In this document: positions 25,319-33,247 of the stretch, piece after piece
Numbering within the stretch: position 1 is the stretch's first letter
Layout of the letters: every line of letters begins with the position of its first letter
Assembly (NCBI GenBank): GCA_013036995.1
Contig: JAAOXG010000001.1
Span: forward strand, 248,001 to 312,000
Length of the DNA: 64,000 bases
From: Lacrimispora defluvii
GTDB lineage: Bacteria; Bacillota; Clostridia; Lachnospirales; Lachnospiraceae
Direction of reading: 5' to 3'
Made by a program: the position numbers and the translations under genes
The notes under the pieces: generated by a model
Database searches by the model: none
What the model was told of the DNA's origin: nothing
What the model saw: only the letters and a program-made list of their open reading frames with translations

Positions 25319-25343
25319 GAGCCTGCATGGTTTATGCAGGCTC
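25319..25343 (+). other. Stable hairpin between feoB and the small Feo-associated gene
   Basis: GAGCCTGCAT and ATGCAGGCTC form a perfect 10-bp stem with a 5-base loop. No U-run follows; AAGATATCAGGAGG comes next. It is more likely an mRNA processing or stabilising element than a terminator. Confidence 0.6.
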
Positions 25344-25363
25344 AAGATATCAGGAGGAATCAT

Positions 25364-25501
25364 ATGGGAACATTAGCAGTATCAGCAGTTGTCATCGGAG
25401 CGGTGGCACTGATTATCAGAAGCATGATTCGGGATAAGAAAAATGGAAAATCCATTCAGTGCGGCGGACAGTGCAAGGACTGTGGCGGACATTGCCACTA
25501 A
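25364..25501 (+). CDS. FeoB-associated Cys-rich membrane protein
   Basis: This 45-residue protein has one N-terminal membrane segment (VSAVVIGAVALIIRSMI) followed by a short tail, CGGQCKDCGGHCH, with four cysteines and a final histidine. The layout is that of the FeoB-associated Cys-rich membrane proteins that follow feoB in many Firmicutes. A CAGGAGG site lies 8 bases before the ATG. It probably helps iron delivery, but its role is unproven. Confidence 0.85.
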   Translation: MGTLAVSAVVIGAVALIIRSMIRDKKNGKSIQCGGQCKDCGGHCH

Positions 25502-25554
25502 GAGACTGGTATCTGTTTTCGTACTATATTATACGTCTTAATGGAGGTGCCAAA

Positions 25555-26046
25555 ATGGAAATGCACACAAGCATGATTGAAAAGAGAAAAGTAGCTGATT
25601 CCAGAAGCTATCATAGAACCAGGATGCAGAAGGATCTTATTATTGAACGGCTGAAGGGTAAGGGGTGCAGAATTACAAAGCAGCGTCTTACACTTTTAGA
25701 TATTATTCTGGAGCATGAATGTTCCAGCTGTAAAGAAATCTATTACAAAGCATCCAGGGTGGATGAGAGCATCGGAGCTGCTACTGTCTATCGTATGGTC
25801 AATGTCTTAGAGGAAATCGGAGCCATCAGCAGGAAGAATATGTATAAAATTGCTTACTCTGACACCTGCTCCATGGAAGATGCCTGCACGGTAGTGCTGG
25901 ATGATGAAACGATTTATCATCTCTCTGCAAAAAAATGGAATTCCGTTGTGCGGGCAGGTTTAACCGCTTGCGGCTATCTGGAAGATCAGAAGATCGCTTC
26001 AATTTCGATTAAACCTTGCGGATGTGAGAATGCCGGTTGCTATTAA
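25555..26046 (+). CDS. Fur-family transcriptional regulator
   Basis: The 163-residue protein has a winged helix with GKGCRITKQRLTLLDIILEHE and ATVYRMVNVLEEIGAI, the Fur recognition helix pattern, and ends in a Cys-rich CGCENAGCY. The central part has Cys residues (CSSCKE, DTCSMEDAC) but lacks the usual run of His metal ligands of Fur, so metal sensing may differ. The start at 25555 is preferred because TGGAGG lies 8 bases upstream; an in-frame start at 25459 overlaps the preceding gene. As the only regulator in the feo cluster, it is the leading candidate to bind the AGTTAG-type repeats. Confidence 0.85.
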   Translation: MEMHTSMIEKRKVADSRSYHRTRMQKDLIIERLKGKGCRITKQRLTLLDIILEHECSSCKEIYYKASRVDESIGAATVYRMVNVLEEIGAISRKNMYKIAYSDTCSMEDACTVVLDDETIYHLSAKKWNSVVRAGLTACGYLEDQKIASISIKPCGCENAGCY

Positions 26047-26051
26047 TTACA

Positions 26052-26069
26052 AGTTAGCCATTGCTAACC
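26052..26069 (+). promoter_or_regulatory. Third AGTTAG-type inverted repeat, after the Fur-family gene
   Basis: AGTTAG (26052-26057), six bases CCATTG, then CTAACC (26064-26069). The spacing is the same as at 22531 and 23063, and five of six right-arm bases match. It also can form a 6-bp hairpin with a 4-base loop (GTTAGC/GCTAAC). It lies 23 bases before the HD-GYP gene. Confidence 0.5.
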
Positions 26070-26091
26070 AGTAAGGCAGGTAAAAAAGAGC

Positions 26092-26706
26092 ATGAAAAAT
26101 GAATCAGGATTTGAGTTATGCAGTAACGGCATTGATTATCATGAAATTATCGAATGCATCGTCAGCGCATTAGATGCCAAAGATCCCTATACTGCGGGGC
26201 ATTCTCAAAGGGTCAGCGATATGGCGCTGGCCCTTTCCGGGTTTTTAAAGCTTGATCGGGAAGAGACGGAGCGGATTCATATTGCCGCCCATCTGCATGA
26301 TATCGGGAAAATTGGAGTGCCGGATGCGGTATTAAATAAACCGGACAGGCTATCTCATGACGAATGGGCTGCCATGAAAAAACACCCTCAGACCGGTGCC
26401 CAGATTTTAAGTAAATCACGCCATTTAAATGAGCTGAAAGACATTGTTCTGCACCACCATGAACGGTATGATGGAAAGGGGTATCCTTACGGACTGAGGG
26501 GCGATGAAATTCCTGTTGGTTCCAGGATTATCTCGATCTGCGATTCCATCGATGCCATGACCTCCGACAGAGGATACAGGGATGCATATTCGCTGAAGTA
26601 TTGCTATGAAGAAATAAAAAGGAATCTGGGCATTATGTACGATCCTGAGATCGGAGCTGTTGCTTTGGAACATTGGGCTGATCTGACGAAATATGTGGCA
26701 GAATGA
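26092..26706 (+). CDS. Single-domain HD-GYP protein
   Basis: The protein has 204 residues, essentially all HD-GYP domain: AGHSQRVSDMALAL, AAHLHDIGKIGVPDAVL near residue 65, LHHHERYDGKGYPYGL and ISICDSIDAMTSDRGYR. The HD pair, HHE and GYP motifs are intact, so c-di-GMP phosphodiesterase activity is likely. There is no sensor or receiver domain. GGCAGG lies upstream of the ATG with poor spacing, so translation may be weak. It lies 45 bases after the Fur-family gene. Confidence 0.9.
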   Translation: MKNESGFELCSNGIDYHEIIECIVSALDAKDPYTAGHSQRVSDMALALSGFLKLDREETERIHIAAHLHDIGKIGVPDAVLNKPDRLSHDEWAAMKKHPQTGAQILSKSRHLNELKDIVLHHHERYDGKGYPYGLRGDEIPVGSRIISICDSIDAMTSDRGYRDAYSLKYCYEEIKRNLGIMYDPEIGAVALEHWADLTKYVAE

Positions 26707-26806
26707 TTTGTGGATTTTGATACTTGTTATTCTGATAAAATCGTGCTAACCTAGGAGGAAGTGGGATATTTTTCCATAATAATTAATCAGCAAAGGATTT
26801 GAATGA

Positions 26807-28216
26807 ATGAGCAGGAGACAGAGTCATGCAGGTACCGTAGGGATAATTGCTTTTCTGACAGCGGTTTTTATGCTGGCAGGAAGTGTGGTTGCACTGGCAG
26901 ATGATGCTTCTAAGTTTGTGCCCGGAACAAAGATCAACGGAGTTTTGGTGGGAGGTATGACTGTAGAGGAGGCAAAGGTACAGATTGAAGGCTTTTATGG
27001 AAGAGAGTATCAGCTTACCATAAAGGAACGAGGAGGCGCCTCTGAAGTAATTAAGGGGTCAGAAATTCAGTATCAGGTGGTGATTACCGATGGACTACAG
27101 AATATACTGGCGCAACAAAACAGTAACGGACGGGTGGCAGGTCCTGATATTGACAACAGCAGTGTGCTTAAAAGTACGGTAACCTACCAGGAAGAGAAGC
27201 TGAAAGAACGGCTGGATTCTCTTGCCTGTGTCAGCAGCAAAGACATTGTGGTTACTCAGAATGCAAGAATTTCTGCCTGGCAGGAGGGACAGCCCTTCAC
27301 TGTGATTGCTGAGGTACAGGGGAACAGTGTAAACAGAAGGAAACTTGATGAGGTAGTGAAAGCTGCATTAACTCAGGAGAACAGGCAGATCAGTCTGGAA
27401 GAAAAAAACTGTTATGATACGGTGACCGTCACATCCACGGATTCAGAGCTGACGGCAAGATGTGCCGCCTTAAATCAGATCAGGGATATGAAAGTCACAT
27501 ATTTATTTGGCAGTCAGTCGGAAGTACTGACCGGAGAACAGCTTTGTACCTGGATCGATGGCGCAGATCAGGCAGGAATCCATATAAACGGAACAAAAGC
27601 TGCCGAGTACATTCAGTCACTGGCCGGCAAATACGATACGGCTGGAAAAGCCAGAGCCTTTAAAGCAACCGATGGAAGAAATCTGTCTCTTTCCGGTGCA
27701 TATGGATGGCGGATGAATCAGGAAGCGGAGACACAGGCTCTTATTGCTATGATTAAAACAGGCCAGAGCCAGGAGCGGACTCCCCAGTACAGTCTGGCTG
27801 CAGCTGACCGTAATGTGGACTGGGGCAGCACTTATGTGGAAGCTGACATGGCAGCCCAGCATGTGTACCTGTATCAGAATGGGAGTATTGTATGGGATTC
27901 TCCCTGTGTAACGGGTAATGTATCAAAAAAGCTTACCACACCGGAGGGTATCTACACGCTTGCTTATAAGCAGACAGACCGCGTACTGCGGGGAGATAAA
28001 AAGCCGGATGGTACTTATGAATATGAAAGTCATGTGGATTACTGGATGCCTTTTAACGGAGGAATCGGTTTTCATGATGCCAGCTGGAGAAGCAAATTCG
28101 GAGGAACCATTTACCAGACAGGCGGAAGCCATGGATGCATTAACCTCCCACCCCAAAAGGCAAAGGCTCTTTATGGCTTAATCTATACGGGAATCCCTGT
28201 TATTTGCCATTATTAA
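26807..28216 (+). CDS. L,D-transpeptidase with peptidoglycan-binding module, first paralogue
   Basis: The protein has 469 residues with an N-terminal membrane segment (IIAFLTAVFMLAGSVVALA), a signal or anchor. Two repeats resembling the PG-binding_4 domain follow (INGVLVGGMTVEEAKVQI and ITIKERGGASEVIKGSEI), then a YkuD catalytic domain with EADMAAQHVYLYQNG and TGGSHGCINLP, with the active cysteine near residue 443. It makes 3-3 peptidoglycan crosslinks outside the cell. A close paralogue lies at 28970. Its start is read from the ATG at 26807 after AAAGGA. Confidence 0.92.
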   Translation: MSRRQSHAGTVGIIAFLTAVFMLAGSVVALADDASKFVPGTKINGVLVGGMTVEEAKVQIEGFYGREYQLTIKERGGASEVIKGSEIQYQVVITDGLQNILAQQNSNGRVAGPDIDNSSVLKSTVTYQEEKLKERLDSLACVSSKDIVVTQNARISAWQEGQPFTVIAEVQGNSVNRRKLDEVVKAALTQENRQISLEEKNCYDTVTVTSTDSELTARCAALNQIRDMKVTYLFGSQSEVLTGEQLCTWIDGADQAGIHINGTKAAEYIQSLAGKYDTAGKARAFKATDGRNLSLSGAYGWRMNQEAETQALIAMIKTGQSQERTPQYSLAAADRNVDWGSTYVEADMAAQHVYLYQNGSIVWDSPCVTGNVSKKLTTPEGIYTLAYKQTDRVLRGDKKPDGTYEYESHVDYWMPFNGGIGFHDASWRSKFGGTIYQTGGSHGCINLPPQKAKALYGLIYTGIPVICHY

Positions 28217-28219
28217 TAA

Positions 28220-28268
28220 AAAAGCTGTCTTACAGCCTGGTAAAATGGGCGGATAAGACGGCTTTTTT
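28220..28268. terminator. Bidirectional terminator between first L,D-transpeptidase and minus-strand gene
   Basis: AAGCTGTCTTA (28222-28232) pairs with TAAGACGGCTT (28254-28264), 11 bp with one G-U pair, followed by TTTTTC on the plus strand and preceded by an A-run that gives U residues on the minus strand. It separates two convergent genes. Confidence 0.8.
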
Positions 28269-28275
28269 CATGCAT

Positions 28276-28779
28276 TTACTCATCAGGGTAACAGAATACG
28301 ATAATCTTCCGGGGGGTCACTTCCGTTGAAGAATTCATGGAATCAGACATGTATAGAATAAAAAGATAGTGATCTCCAGGATTATAAGTAAAATTTTGTC
28401 CATTCACCAGAAGAACCTGAGTACTTCCATCTGACGGAATGTTTAGTTTCATTGTCTGATCCACGCTAAGCAGATCTTCGTCAAAATAATTCAGTGCGGC
28501 CCGGTAGCCGAAGCTGTTTTGTGCCAGAACAACAGCCTGGTATTGGGGAGGATAGATCAAAGGAACCGGAACACTGGTGTCATATATGGCGATAATGGGC
28601 TCGCCCGGACCAAACGTGTGCTGTTCCAAAACAAAGGTTTGGGGAGAAACTACAAAATTAATCTGCCCCATGCTTTGGGTATTGACAGAAATAAGCAGGG
28701 AGCAGCTGTGGTCAGATACCGTGGTGTGAAAGGGAGTAACGGAACCGACATTTCCGTATACAGTTGAATAATTAGCCAT
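28276..28779 (-). CDS. Conserved-looking protein of unknown function
   Basis: A 167-residue protein that I do not recognise. It has no signal peptide or membrane segment and looks all-beta: ANYSTVYGNVGSVTPFHTTV, then LLISVNTQSMGQINFVVSP, and IIVFCYPDE at the C-terminus. The start at 28779 (MANYST) is chosen because GGAAAG lies upstream; an ATG ten residues earlier has no ribosome site. It lies between two L,D-transpeptidase paralogues on the opposite strand. Composition is rich in Ser, Thr, Pro and aromatic residues, so a structural or surface-assembled protein, perhaps of the spore, is possible. This is only a guess. Confidence 0.75.
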   Translation of the reverse strand: MANYSTVYGNVGSVTPFHTTVSDHSCSLLISVNTQSMGQINFVVSPQTFVLEQHTFGPGEPIIAIYDTSVPVPLIYPPQYQAVVLAQNSFGYRAALNYFDEDLLSVDQTMKLNIPSDGSTQVLLVNGQNFTYNPGDHYLFILYMSDSMNSSTEVTPRKIIVFCYPDE

Positions 28780-28899
28780 AATTGGTTCTTTCCGATTGTT
28801 CTTACCCATATCTTATGAAAGGCAGGAAGTCAATATGAATTTTCTGGAGATGCCAGGTCAAATCGTAATAAAAAAGTCAAGAAATATACCATAAATATT

Positions 28900-28929
28900 T
28901 AGACATATTTCGTTGTTTTACGATATAAT
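28900..28929 (+). promoter_or_regulatory. Predicted promoter of the second L,D-transpeptidase gene
   Basis: TAGACA (28900-28905), an 18-base spacer and a perfect TATAAT (28924-28929) lie 41 bases before the start codon. Confidence 0.5.
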
Positions 28930-28969
28930 AATACCTGAATAAAAAGGCTAGTAAAGAGGTAGGAAATAA

Positions 28970-30688
28970 ATGGAAAAGCAAATGCCCCACAGCAGGAAGA
29001 AAAAGTCATTGGGAATCGGGGGTCTGGCTGTAATCGGAGGCGGGTCCGTTGCAGTAGTCGCATTAATTGCGGCACTTACATATTTACAGATGGGCAGACA
29101 GTACAAAGAGGTGTTTTTCCCCAACACGATTATTAACGGTATGGATGCATCCAAAAAATCCATTGATGAGGTTAAGAAGATGGTAGCGGCCGGTATTGAC
29201 GGTTACCAGATTACAATTAAGGAACGGGGGGATAATACCGAGACCATAAAAGGTACTGATATCGGTATGGAAGCGGTTTTTGACGGAAGCGTCGAAAAAC
29301 TTCTGGAAGAGCAGAATCCTCTGAAATGGGGAGAACATAATCGCAAATTTCAGAATTTTGATATTGGAACTCTGGTAAAATACAATCAGGAGCAGTTTGA
29401 TGAAGTAGTATCAAAGCTGGCCTGTTTTCAGGAAGATAACATAAAAGAACCCCAGGATGCCACTATTTCTCAGTATGAGTCTGGGAAAGGATATCATATT
29501 GTTGCAGCAGTAGATGGAAACCGCCCGGATCCGGAGAAGGTAAAATCACTGATTGCAGCAGCTGTTTCGGACTTTAAGCCAGAAGTGTCCTTAGAGGATG
29601 GTGATGTTTATACAAAACCAAAGATTACGGCAGATAATCCGGATTTAATCAATCAGGTTCAGACTTTAAACCGATATACCAACGTAAAAGTAACCTATAA
29701 ATTTGGTGATAAGAAAGAAGTATTAAACGGTGATACCATTTCCAAATGGGTGGGAATCGGAGAAGACGGAAAAGCATATCTGAGCAGTTCTGAAGTAACT
29801 GCTTATGTAAAAGGTCTGGCATCCCGGTATGATACTGTATCAAAGGCAAAGACTCTTAATACCTCTTATGGAAAGCCGGTAAAAATAACCGGAGGAAGCT
29901 ATGGCTGGAAGATGAATCAGAGTGCGGAGGCCGATGCTCTGGCTGCAATTATCCGATCTGGAGAAAGTCAGGAAAGGGTGCCTGAATATAAACAGGAGGC
30001 GGCAAGCTACGGAGAGAATGATTATGGCAACACCTATGTGGAAGTAAACCTTACTGCACAGCATTTATATTTTTATAAAGACGGTAAACTGGTACTTGAT
30101 ACAGATTTTGTATCAGGGAATGAATCCAAAGGCTGGTCTACACCGGCTGGCGTTTACTCCCTTACGTACAAGCAGAAAGATGCAACTTTAAAAGGAGAGG
30201 ATTACAGAACTCCGGTTGCTTACTGGATGCCATTTAACGGTAATATCGGGTTTCATGATGCAACCTGGCGAAAGCAGTTTGGAGGAAGTATTTATAAAAC
30301 AAGCGGCTCCCATGGCTGTGTAAACCTTCCCCCGGCAATGGCTAAAACTCTCTTTGAGAATATTCCGTCTAAAGTACCGGTGCTTTGCTACAACTTACCT
30401 GGTACAGAAACAAAGACGACTTCTAATGGAACAACAAAAACTGAAACTGCTGCAGGAACTACACCGGCAACAACAACTCCAACAACGGCAGCGTCTACAC
30501 CGGCATCAACAGCTCCTACAACGGCGGCGCCTACTACACCAGCGCCTACCACAGCGGCACCTACCACACCAGCAGTGACCACTCCTGCCACTCAGGAAGC
30601 GCCTGTTACAAACAATCCACAGCAGGAAGTGGGACCAGGTGTTTCCAATTCCACAGGAAAGAAAAAAACAGGTCCGGGTGTTAAATAA
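28970..30688 (+). CDS. L,D-transpeptidase, second paralogue with Thr/Pro/Ala-rich tail
   Basis: The 572-residue protein resembles the first paralogue throughout: an N-terminal anchor (LAVIGGGSVAVVALIAALTYL), PG-binding_4-like repeats (INGMDASKKSIDEVKKM, ITIKERGDNTETIKGTDI), then the catalytic domain with EVNLTAQHLYFYKDG and TSGSHGCVNLP, Cys near residue 449. It ends with about 90 residues of Thr-, Pro- and Ala-rich low-complexity sequence, absent from the first copy, resembling a wall-spanning linker. No LPxTG motif follows. It forms 3-3 crosslinks in peptidoglycan. Confidence 0.92.
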   Translation: MEKQMPHSRKKKSLGIGGLAVIGGGSVAVVALIAALTYLQMGRQYKEVFFPNTIINGMDASKKSIDEVKKMVAAGIDGYQITIKERGDNTETIKGTDIGMEAVFDGSVEKLLEEQNPLKWGEHNRKFQNFDIGTLVKYNQEQFDEVVSKLACFQEDNIKEPQDATISQYESGKGYHIVAAVDGNRPDPEKVKSLIAAAVSDFKPEVSLEDGDVYTKPKITADNPDLINQVQTLNRYTNVKVTYKFGDKKEVLNGDTISKWVGIGEDGKAYLSSSEVTAYVKGLASRYDTVSKAKTLNTSYGKPVKITGGSYGWKMNQSAEADALAAIIRSGESQERVPEYKQEAASYGENDYGNTYVEVNLTAQHLYFYKDGKLVLDTDFVSGNESKGWSTPAGVYSLTYKQKDATLKGEDYRTPVAYWMPFNGNIGFHDATWRKQFGGSIYKTSGSHGCVNLPPAMAKTLFENIPSKVPVLCYNLPGTETKTTSNGTTKTETAAGTTPATTTPTTAASTPASTAPTTAAPTTPAPTTAAPTTPAVTTPATQEAPVTNNPQQEVGPGVSNSTGKKKTGPGVK

Positions 30689-30703
30689 GGAGATGATTGA
30701 TCG

Positions 30704-30979
30704 ATGCTAAAGAAAGAAACCTTTGTTCCAATTCAGTTTTTTAAAAAAGAGGCATATACGGGAAGCATGAATGGGATGCGGTATCGGATTAAAAAGGAAG
30801 AAGAAGGACTTGAAGCTGCCGTTTATCCCCAGCCATACTGTTACGAAGCGACTGCCGATGAAAAAAAGACGAAAGCAGTATTTCCTTTTTCAGAGGAGGG
30901 AAGGCAGCAGGCACTGGAATGGATTAATCAACAGTTTATGGAGAAACAGGATCTTTGGGCTGCTGCTGAGAGAAAATAA
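30704..30979 (+). CDS. Small conserved hypothetical protein
   Basis: The 91-residue protein has no recognised domain. It begins LKKETFVPIQFFKKEAYTGS and reads MRYRIKKEEEG then AVYPQPYCYEAT and a helical end, LEWINQQFMEKQD. Similar short proteins occur in related clostridia without known function. It has TAAGGAG upstream, starts 15 bases after the transpeptidase stop, and is followed by a strong hairpin, so it is the last gene of that unit. Confidence 0.7.
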   Translation: MLKKETFVPIQFFKKEAYTGSMNGMRYRIKKEEEGLEAAVYPQPYCYEATADEKKTKAVFPFSEEGRQQALEWINQQFMEKQDLWAAAERK

Positions 30980-31006
30980 ACAGAGTTATAAAAGGATAGA
31001 AAAGAG

Positions 31007-31060
31007 AGCTGTCTTGTCACCTGACTATTGGTTGACAAGGCAGCTTCTTTGTGTTAAATT
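31007..31060 (+). promoter_or_regulatory. Hairpin terminator overlapping the promoter of the phosphorylase-ECF operon
   Basis: AGCTGTCTTGTCA (31007-31019) pairs with TGACAAGGCAGCT (31033-31045), 13 bp with one G-U pair, followed by TCTTTGTGTT. The right arm overlaps a promoter: TTGACA (31032-31037), 17 bases, TAAATT (31055-31060). The GTCTTGTCA and TTGACAAG arms might also serve as a regulator operator (NiaR is encoded in the operon). Confidence 0.6.
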
Positions 31061-31091
31061 CAGAGAATAGAAAAGGAAGGAGATGGTAGTT

Positions 31092-31838
31092 TTGGCAGAA
31101 ATTATGCCCCATATCAGGCTGTCAGACAGTCAGGCAGCTCCCTATGCTCTGCTGCCGGGAGATCCTGCCCGATTAGACCGGATTGCTTCCCACCTTACAA
31201 ATGTGGAGCAGCTTGCCTACAACAGGGAATACCGAAGCTTAAAAGGGTTCTATCATGGAGTACCTGTGATGGCGGTTTCTACCGGAATAGGAGGAGCTTC
31301 TGCAGCAATCGCTGTGGAAGAACTATCCAGAATCGGAGTGCGTGGAATGATCCGGATCGGCAGCTGCGGAGCTCTTAAAAAAGGAATCAGGCTTGGAGAT
31401 TTAATTCTGGTAAACGGAGCTGTCAGAGATGATGGTGCATCGTCCTCCTACATTGACTCCAGGTATCCTGCAATTCCCGATACAGGTCTTTTGATTGCCT
31501 GTATGGAGAGTGCAAAGGCACTGGGTGCAACGGCTCATGTGGGAATTGCCAGAAGTCATGACAGCTTCTACATCGATGAGGAAGAAAAAATCTGCGCTTA
31601 CTGGTCGGGAAAAGGCGTTCTTGGATCAGACATGGAAACGGCAGCCGTATTTGTAACCGGGGGCTTACGTGGAGTAAAGACAGCTTCCATACTGAATACG
31701 GTGGTGGAATTTGAGGAGGAGCTGGCGGAACAGATTAACAGCTATACCGACGGCGAATCTGCTATGATGAGAGGGGAACAAATGGAGATTCTGGCTGCGC
31801 TGGAAGCGTTTGTTCGAATGGATCAATCAGAATCATGA
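31092..31838 (+). CDS. Nucleoside phosphorylase (uridine phosphorylase/PNP-I superfamily)
   Basis: The 248-residue protein has the phosphate loop LLPGDPARLDRIA, then VSTGIGGASAAIAVEELSRIGV, RIGSCGALKKGIRLGDLILVNGAVRDDG and GVLGSDMETAAVFV, all typical of the trimeric/hexameric nucleoside phosphorylase family. It splits a nucleoside with phosphate into base and ribose 1-phosphate. The TTG at 31092 is the likely start because AAGGAG at 31077-31082 has correct spacing for it and directly abuts the upstream ATG at 31083. It heads an operon with an ECF transporter and NiaR, which points to a nucleoside brought in by that transporter. The base specificity is not visible. Confidence 0.88.
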   Translation: MAEIMPHIRLSDSQAAPYALLPGDPARLDRIASHLTNVEQLAYNREYRSLKGFYHGVPVMAVSTGIGGASAAIAVEELSRIGVRGMIRIGSCGALKKGIRLGDLILVNGAVRDDGASSSYIDSRYPAIPDTGLLIACMESAKALGATAHVGIARSHDSFYIDEEEKICAYWSGKGVLGSDMETAAVFVTGGLRGVKTASILNTVVEFEEELAEQINSYTDGESAMMRGEQMEILAALEAFVRMDQSES

Positions 31839-31852
31839 ACGGAGGATTGAAG

Positions 31853-32454
31853 ATGAATCATTTATTTAAAACCAGGTTAAACGCGGCTACTTTTGTTCTG
31901 ATACCGGCTTGTATCGGAATCAATTATTTAGGAAAACTATTTGCATCTGTTTTAAAACTTCCCCTGTGGCTGGATTCCATTGGCACCTGTATCGGCGGTG
32001 TACTGGGTGGCCCCATAATCGGAGCTGTATGCGGGGCAGCCAACAATCTTATCTTTGGCTTTACCACCGGTGATTCTATTACTTTGATCTATGCCCTCAC
32101 CAGTCTTGGAATCGGAGCTGCAGTGGGGATTATGGCAAGACTGGGTCATATGGAAAAGCTTACAGGAGCAATTCTTACAGCGGTGGCCGCAGACTGACTG
32201 CAGTTGTTATCTCCACACCTTTAAATGTGATATTCTGGGGCGGTGCAACCGGAAACGTCTGGGGAGATCTTTTATTTGGCTGGTCCCAGTCCGCTGGACT
32301 GCCTGTATTTTTAGGATCATTTCTTGATGAACTGGTTGTAGATGTGCCGGACAAGTTGATTACAGTCTTCATTGTTTTTGCTATTATGAAAGGACTGCCT
32401 AAAAAACTCACCTCTCTTTATGACGTGAATGATGAGGTGGAAATTCTGGATTAA
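31853..32454 (+). pseudogene. ECF transporter S component, apparently frameshifted
   Basis: The first part reads as a membrane protein starting MNHLFKTRLNAATF, with the S-component-like segments SIGTCIGGVLGGPIIGA and GFTTGDSITLIYALTSLGIGA, then hits TGA at 32195-32197 after ILTAVAAD. In the next frame the protein continues without interruption as RLTAVVISTPLNVIFWGGATGNVWGD (given here in pieces: LTAVVISTPLNV, IFWGGATGNVWGD) to LYDVNDEVEILD at 32454. One missing base near 32189-32194, for example a lost G in GCAGGACTG, explains the break. The result is either a broken gene or a sequencing error. A GGAGG site supports the start at 31853. It would give substrate specificity to the ECF transporter downstream. 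Confidence 0.8.
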
Positions 32455-32470
32455 GAAAGGTTTTATTCCT

Positions 32471-33247
32471 ATGAAAAGCATCAGTCTCTACGTAGATAAG
32501 GACAGCTATTTAACCAGACTTCACCCCTTTGCCAAGATGGTATATATTCTGGCGGCCATCAGCGTGCCTCTCATTGGAGGCGCGCTTTGGATGTACGGGC
32601 TGTTTCTGGTGATCAGTCTGATCCTTTTGATCAGCGGAGGAATCCTTAAAAAGGTTTTTCCGCTGATTGCATTTTCATTTACCATTCTCATTACTATTTT
32701 TTTGATCCACGGTCTGTTTAACAAAGAGAATGAAACCATCCTGTTTCGAGTGGGAGCCCTGGCATTTTATCGGGAAGGTCTTCTTTATGCATGCCGGATC
32801 GGTCTGAATATTTTAAATATGCTTATGGCTTTTGCTGCGTTTGTTCTTACAACCAGACCGGCAGATCTGGTAGACGATCTGGAACAGGCAGGTTTTTCTC
32901 CCAGATTCGGATATATGATTACATCTGTTTTTCAAATCATTCCTCAGATGATGGGAACCATGAATACTATTTTAGATGCCCAGAGAAGCCGGGGAATGGA
33001 AACCGAAGGAAGCTTATTTACCAGAGCGAAGGCGTTTATTCCCCTGATTTCTCCAGTAGTAAGCAGTTCTCTTATCAATACCAGAGAACGGGCGATTGCT
33101 CTTGAGGTCAGAGGGTTTGGCTCTAAAAATAAAAAGACATTTTTAAGAGAGCACCGGCTATCAGGAGGGGATAAAGGGTTTATGCTTTTTATGGCTCTTC
33201 TGATTGCCGCCTCGGCTGTCTGGAGGATCGTATATGGCGTTCATTGA
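32471..33247 (+). CDS. ecfT: ECF transporter transmembrane component EcfT
   Basis: The 258-residue protein has several membrane segments and the EcfT hallmarks: YVDKDSYLTRLHPFAKM at the start, LTTRPADLVDDLEQAGF, and the two coupling-helix motifs DAQRSRGMET and ALEVRGFGSK. It couples ATP hydrolysis by EcfA to the S component. The start at 32471 (MKSISL) is preferred over an upstream in-frame ATG. It follows the S-component frame by 16 bases and overlaps the EcfA gene by 14 bases. Confidence 0.9.
   Translation: MKSISLYVDKDSYLTRLHPFAKMVYILAAISVPLIGGALWMYGLFLVISLILLISGGILKKVFPLIAFSFTILITIFLIHGLFNKENETILFRVGALAFYREGLLYACRIGLNILNMLMAFAAFVLTTRPADLVDDLEQAGFSPRFGYMITSVFQIIPQMMGTMNTILDAQRSRGMETEGSLFTRAKAFIPLISPVVSSSLINTRERAIALEVRGFGSKNKKTFLREHRLSGGDKGFMLFMALLIAASAVWRIVYGVH

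Noticed and set aside
26746-26806. Ribosome-site-like AGGAGG followed by a GTG and 13 codons, a possible leader peptide before the first L,D-transpeptidase
   Set aside because: The gap between AGGAGG and GTG is only two bases, too short for initiation, and no attenuation structure follows.
30440-30600. Repetitive DNA in the second L,D-transpeptidase gene
   Set aside because: The repeats encode Thr/Pro/Ala-rich sequence in frame, an ordinary wall-linker composition, not a mobile or regulatory repeat.
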